A DNA stretch of 64,000 nucleotides from an uncultured Bacteroidota bacterium (GTDB lineage: Bacteria; Bacteroidota; Bacteroidia; Bacteroidales; UBA12481): contig CAINOB010000002.1 of the NCBI GenBank assembly GCA_903851365.1, forward strand, positions 200,051-264,050, written 5' to 3'. The notes below the pieces were generated by a model. The model ran no database searches, was not told the DNA's origin, and saw only the letters and a list, made by a program, of their open reading frames with translations. Shown here piece by piece: positions 61,345 through 64,000 of this stretch (its first letter is position 1; every line of letters begins with the position of its first letter). The position numbers and the translations under genes were made by a program.

Positions 61345-62607
61345 TTAGTTGTTTGTTATGTTTCTAAGATTATATATCGATATCAGCAGCTGCATTTCAT
61401 GAAGCGATTTCTCCTGCCTGGCCATGTCCTCAGCCTGAATATCGCGGATCAATTCCGACACCGACAAGGTTCCGTTTTCAACCTTTGTTTCGGATGATTT
61501 CCGGATGTTCTGACGCAAAGAGATGATGTCAGTATCCCTGCTAATCAATTCATGGATTTTACTGATTTCATTGTTTTGCTGAATGCCTGCCAGATTGCTG
61601 TTATACAGGAAAACTTCCTTTTGCAGGTCAACCGTTTGGCCACTCAGGCCAAGTTTGCTGATATTGTTTTTTTGTGAGTAATAATTGCTGATGTTCCAGG
61701 TGATCCTTGCACCCCCGATGGCAAAAGGCGAAAACTTGTTGCTCAGGATATTCAGGCCGGGCTTTCCATAACCTGCCTGCAGGAACATTCCGAATTTAGG
61801 CCGGTTGGCAGCGTAAAGCGCCTCACGCTGATAACCGAGAAGGTTTTTCTGGTTTTCGAAAAGCTGCAGCTCTGGTCGGTGATTGACTGATAATTCGGGT
61901 TGCATGGCCGATTCTGGCTTGATAAAGGTTACTCCTTCCCCGATGGGTTCACCGATCATGGCTGACAACATCTGTGTGTACGACTTTTGCAGCGACAGGA
62001 GTTCGGTGTTGCGCTGGGCTGTACGAAGCTGCTCCACTTTTAAGGCATCGAGATCGGCCTGGTTGGCGACACCGTTGTTTATCCATGCTGTTACCCGGTC
62101 GATATTGGTTTGCCAGCCAGCCTGCAGCAGGTCGTTTTGTTTAAGTTGTTCCTTGATTACCAGGATTCCAAAAAACAACTGGTTGATCCTTTCGTTAAGG
62201 GTATAAAGCGATACCTCGAGATTCTGCTTTTCAACCTCGGCCGATTGCTGAATAATCTTTTTCTGCGACCGGATTGCGCCACCGTCCCAGATCAACTGAT
62301 TTATCTCGCTGATAGCCTGATACTGGTCCTTCGACATGGAAAAGGCTGGAATTCCTGGTATGTTGATCGGAATTTCGGTGGTTTCAGACTGATAACTGAC
62401 TTTTGCCGATACGGTAACCTGTGGCAGGTAGCCCTTGTTGGCATTCGATAAATTGTATTCAGCCGATTGCCCTATCAACCCATACTGCTTGATCAGGGGA
62501 TAGTTGGCCCTTGCCTTTTCGCGGCAAGCATCCAGGGTCAGCTGGCTGTAAGCCGCAGTGGTGTGCAGGAGAAAAATCGAGGCCAGTACAATAAGTAATT
62601 GTCTCAT
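61345..62607 (-). CDS. TolC-family outer-membrane efflux protein
   Basis: A 420-residue outer-membrane channel subunit with Sec signal (MRQLLIVLASIFLLHTTAAY). Two similar halves of the outer-membrane-factor type: LTLDACREKARANYPLIKQY start, a strand region YLPQVTVSAKVSYQ, coiled helices, then the second half with GMFLQAGYGKPGLNIL. Its ATG overlaps the TetR gene by 4 nt. It forms the exit duct of the tripartite pump. Confidence 0.93.
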   Translation of the reverse strand: MRQLLIVLASIFLLHTTAAYSQLTLDACREKARANYPLIKQYGLIGQSAEYNLSNANKGYLPQVTVSAKVSYQSETTEIPINIPGIPAFSMSKDQYQAISEINQLIWDGGAIRSQKKIIQQSAEVEKQNLEVSLYTLNERINQLFFGILVIKEQLKQNDLLQAGWQTNIDRVTAWINNGVANQADLDALKVEQLRTAQRNTELLSLQKSYTQMLSAMIGEPIGEGVTFIKPESAMQPELSVNHRPELQLFENQKNLLGYQREALYAANRPKFGMFLQAGYGKPGLNILSNKFSPFAIGGARITWNISNYYSQKNNISKLGLSGQTVDLQKEVFLYNSNLAGIQQNNEISKIHELISRDTDIISLRQNIRKSSETKVENGTLSVSELIRDIQAEDMARQEKSLHEMQLLISIYNLRNITNN

Positions 62608-63227
62608 ATATTGTTTTTTAAGCTTTGTAAAATTATAATTACGTTTTCCTGCTTCCTGTGATCAAAAAGTGTTTCAATCTCCTGCTGGTCAAGATCAGCA
62701 ATGATTTTTAAAATCGGACTGGCGAGAAAAAGCAGCACATTGAGCGATACTATAGTTATCAGCAGGTCATACACGGTGATAGAACGGATGTTCCCTTTTG
62801 CAATTTCGGATTCCAGCTCGGCTTTAAAAGGCAAAATGACATTCTTGGGAACATCGAGCATATTATCCCGAAGTTTTTTCAAACGGTCAGGATTCGTAAG
62901 CAGTTCGTTGAATATCAGGAAAGGCAATCCGGGATTGGCGCGGAGCATGTCAAAATGATCTTCGATCTTGAGCCTGAGCTTTTCTTCGAAAGTGGCACCG
63001 GGCCTGTCAGCCTGAAAAAGACCGTTGGCAATCATTCTGGCCTTTTTTTCAAACACCGAATTAAAGAGGTTTTCCTTAGTGCGGAAATAATAATGAACAA
63101 GCGCCTGGTTGCACCCCGCCACCCGGGCAATTTCCGTTGTGGAGGTCAGGGCAAATCCCTTTTCGAGAAACAGCTTCTCCGCTGCTTCAAGAATAGTATG
63201 CTCTGTATTGGAATCTGGATTAATCAT
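62604..63227 (-). CDS. TetR-family regulator of the export operon (CecR-like)
   Basis: A 207-residue TetR regulator. N-terminal HTH: TILEAAEKLFLEKGFALTST, TEIARVAGCNQALVHYYFRT. The C-terminal ligand domain is helical with hydrophobic segments (LLITIVSLNVLLFLASPIL). First gene of the operon, with a palindromic operator in front (63245-63262), which implies self-regulation. E. coli CecR has the same role before YbhGFSR. Ligand unknown. Confidence 0.93.
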   Translation of the reverse strand: MINPDSNTEHTILEAAEKLFLEKGFALTSTTEIARVAGCNQALVHYYFRTKENLFNSVFEKKARMIANGLFQADRPGATFEEKLRLKIEDHFDMLRANPGLPFLIFNELLTNPDRLKKLRDNMLDVPKNVILPFKAELESEIAKGNIRSITVYDLLITIVSLNVLLFLASPILKIIADLDQQEIETLFDHRKQENVIIILQSLKNNI

Positions 63228-63244
63228 TCTATTTAATCGAGTAA

Positions 63245-63262
63245 TTTAATAGAGCTATTAAA
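63245..63262. promoter_or_regulatory. Probable TetR operator, 18-bp palindrome
   Basis: TTTAATAG (63245-63252) and CTATTAAA (63255-63262) are perfect arms with a 2-bp centre. Located 18 nt before the regulator ATG, directly downstream of the predicted -7 box. A second, weaker TCTATTTAAT lies at 63229-63238. Regulator assignment is by position. Confidence 0.65.
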
Positions 63263-63264
63263 TG

Positions 63265-63296
63265 CAAATTAACGGACTATTTTTTAATGTTCCAAA
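63265..63296 (-). promoter_or_regulatory. Probable promoter of the TetR-ABC export operon
   Basis: On the minus strand: TTTG (63296-63293), 20-nt spacer, then TTAATTTG (63272-63265), one mismatch to TAnnTTTG. Directly followed by the palindrome at 63245-63262, so the transcription start should fall in the operator. Confidence 0.6.
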
Positions 63297-63334
63297 TTTT
63301 TCTCCGTAACTTTTAGCAGAATTATATCACCACC

Positions 63335-64000
63335 ATGAAAAACGCATACCTATTCCTGACAGCCTTCTTCTTTTTTTCTGTTGCCTCAAGTGGTCAGAAT
63401 TCTTTAAAAGAGATGAAATCGACCACTGAAATCAAGCAAAAGCTCGATTTCGTAATTTTTGAGGCCTTCGATGATTCATTGCGAAGCCTTGTTACCGCAT
63501 TCAAGGATGAGTATCGGTATGATGCTTCCGGCAGGCAAACGCAGACTGTCTCGTGGGACTGTGTTAAAGAAGTGTGCGAGCCTAATTATATGGATGAATT
63601 CACGTATGACTCCAATGGTAACAAATCTCTTTATAGCTATTACCATCGCGATTCTGCCAGCGGGAACTGGATTCTTTACTACAAAGAGGAAATGTTTTAT
63701 GATGCCGCAAATAATTTACTCCGGGCTATCGAGTCCTATATGGATGATTCTACTAAAGTGTGGAGATATACCGGGAAGTTTGATCGCACTTATGATGCCG
63801 ATAAAAATTTGCTGACAAGCACTGATTTTAAATGGGATGTGGATAATAATATCTGGGTCAATAATAATAAAAATCAATATGAGTATGACCATGGAAAAAT
63901 GGTACGCGACACTCATACTATCTGGAACGATTCAACGGGAATCTGGGTGAATTCCAACAAGGTAGATTACTCATACGATTCGGCAGGGCATGAAACCCTT
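63335..64000 (+). CDS. Exported protein with YD-like repeats (3' end outside window)
   Basis: Begins at the ATG at 63335 (MKNAYLFLTAFFFFSVASSG, a Sec signal) and is open to the right edge, 222 codons seen. The mature part has repeated units of tyrosine, aspartate and Trp such as YRYDASGRQT, FTYDSNGNKS, FYDAANNLL, WRYTGKFDRTYDADKN, VDYSYDSAGH. These look like the loose YD/RHS-type repeats of Bacteroidota surface proteins, which often end in a type IX secretion signal; that end is not seen. Function unknown. Confidence 0.8.
   Translation, partial: MKNAYLFLTAFFFFSVASSGQNSLKEMKSTTEIKQKLDFVIFEAFDDSLRSLVTAFKDEYRYDASGRQTQTVSWDCVKEVCEPNYMDEFTYDSNGNKSLYSYYHRDSASGNWILYYKEEMFYDAANNLLRAIESYMDDSTKVWRYTGKFDRTYDADKNLLTSTDFKWDVDNNIWVNNNKNQYEYDHGKMVRDTHTIWNDSTGIWVNSNKVDYSYDSAGHETL

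Overview
The window looks like chromosomal DNA of a member of the Bacteroidota. The evidence is a TonB-dependent receptor, a FISUMP-domain lipoprotein, an nSTAND1/WD40 NTPase, many PAS-rich hybrid histidine kinases, secreted glycoside hydrolases with lipoprotein, Sec or Tat signals, and two candidate promoters of the Bacteroidota type (TTTG or TTG, 19-20 nt, then a TAnnTTTG-like -7 box). No rRNA, tRNA, CRISPR array, phage gene or classical insertion sequence was recognised. The genus cannot be told from this sequence.

Layout. 1-7918 (minus): a tightly packed four-gene unit of nSTAND1-WD40 NTPase, TonB-dependent receptor, formyltransferase-like enzyme and a nucleotide-translocase-like MFS transporter that runs off the left edge. 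8091-12379 (plus): a lipoprotein with a Gly-Asn-Gly-Met repeat, a small exported protein, a predicted outer-membrane protein and an OmpR-type regulator/kinase pair. 12388-13929 (minus): a PAS kinase. 13995-16079 (plus): an exported (alpha/alpha)6 protein. 16338-17044: a compact unit in which a DUF559 nuclease gene lies between 70-bp near-identical inverted repeats. 17249-22767 (plus): a giant CHASE/PAS hybrid kinase and a REC-kinase. 22804-24517: an ECF sigma factor with a His-rich membrane protein, divergent from a FISUMP lipoprotein.

24547-46375 is mostly a minus-strand carbohydrate-degradation region: a sialidase-like/(alpha/alpha)6 fusion, a GH27-GH78 fusion, a Tat-exported unknown, two GH172 (DUF2961) proteins, a GH5-like enzyme, an (alpha/alpha)6 protein, a GH32 fructan hydrolase and an exported HExxH protein. 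It is interrupted by one plus-strand hybrid kinase and contains an unexpected pentapeptide-repeat/GyrI-like pair. There is no SusC/SusD pair in the window. GH32 together with GH172 suggests fructose- or arabinofuranose-containing substrates; GH27/GH78 suggest galactose- and rhamnose-decorated glycans.

46440-52708 (minus) is a ten-gene arsenic operon: ArsP-like permease, exported thioredoxin-like protein, ArsR, ArsE-, ArsF- and ArsG-like proteins, ArsM, a rhodanese-like protein without catalytic Cys, ArsC and Acr3. Its likely promoter and ArsR operator are superimposed on the first start codon, and a strong terminator closes it. 52766-56316 holds a PAS/GAF kinase and a beta-propeller protein. 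56549-63227 is a TetR-TolC-HlyD-ABC(2)-permease(2) export operon resembling a split version of E. coli CecR/YbhGFSR. 63335 to the right edge is a truncated exported protein.

The most unusual non-coding structure is the DUF559 unit, whose ends look like paired palindromic REP elements. Several short tandem arrays and a second palindromic repeat family sit exactly at gene borders.
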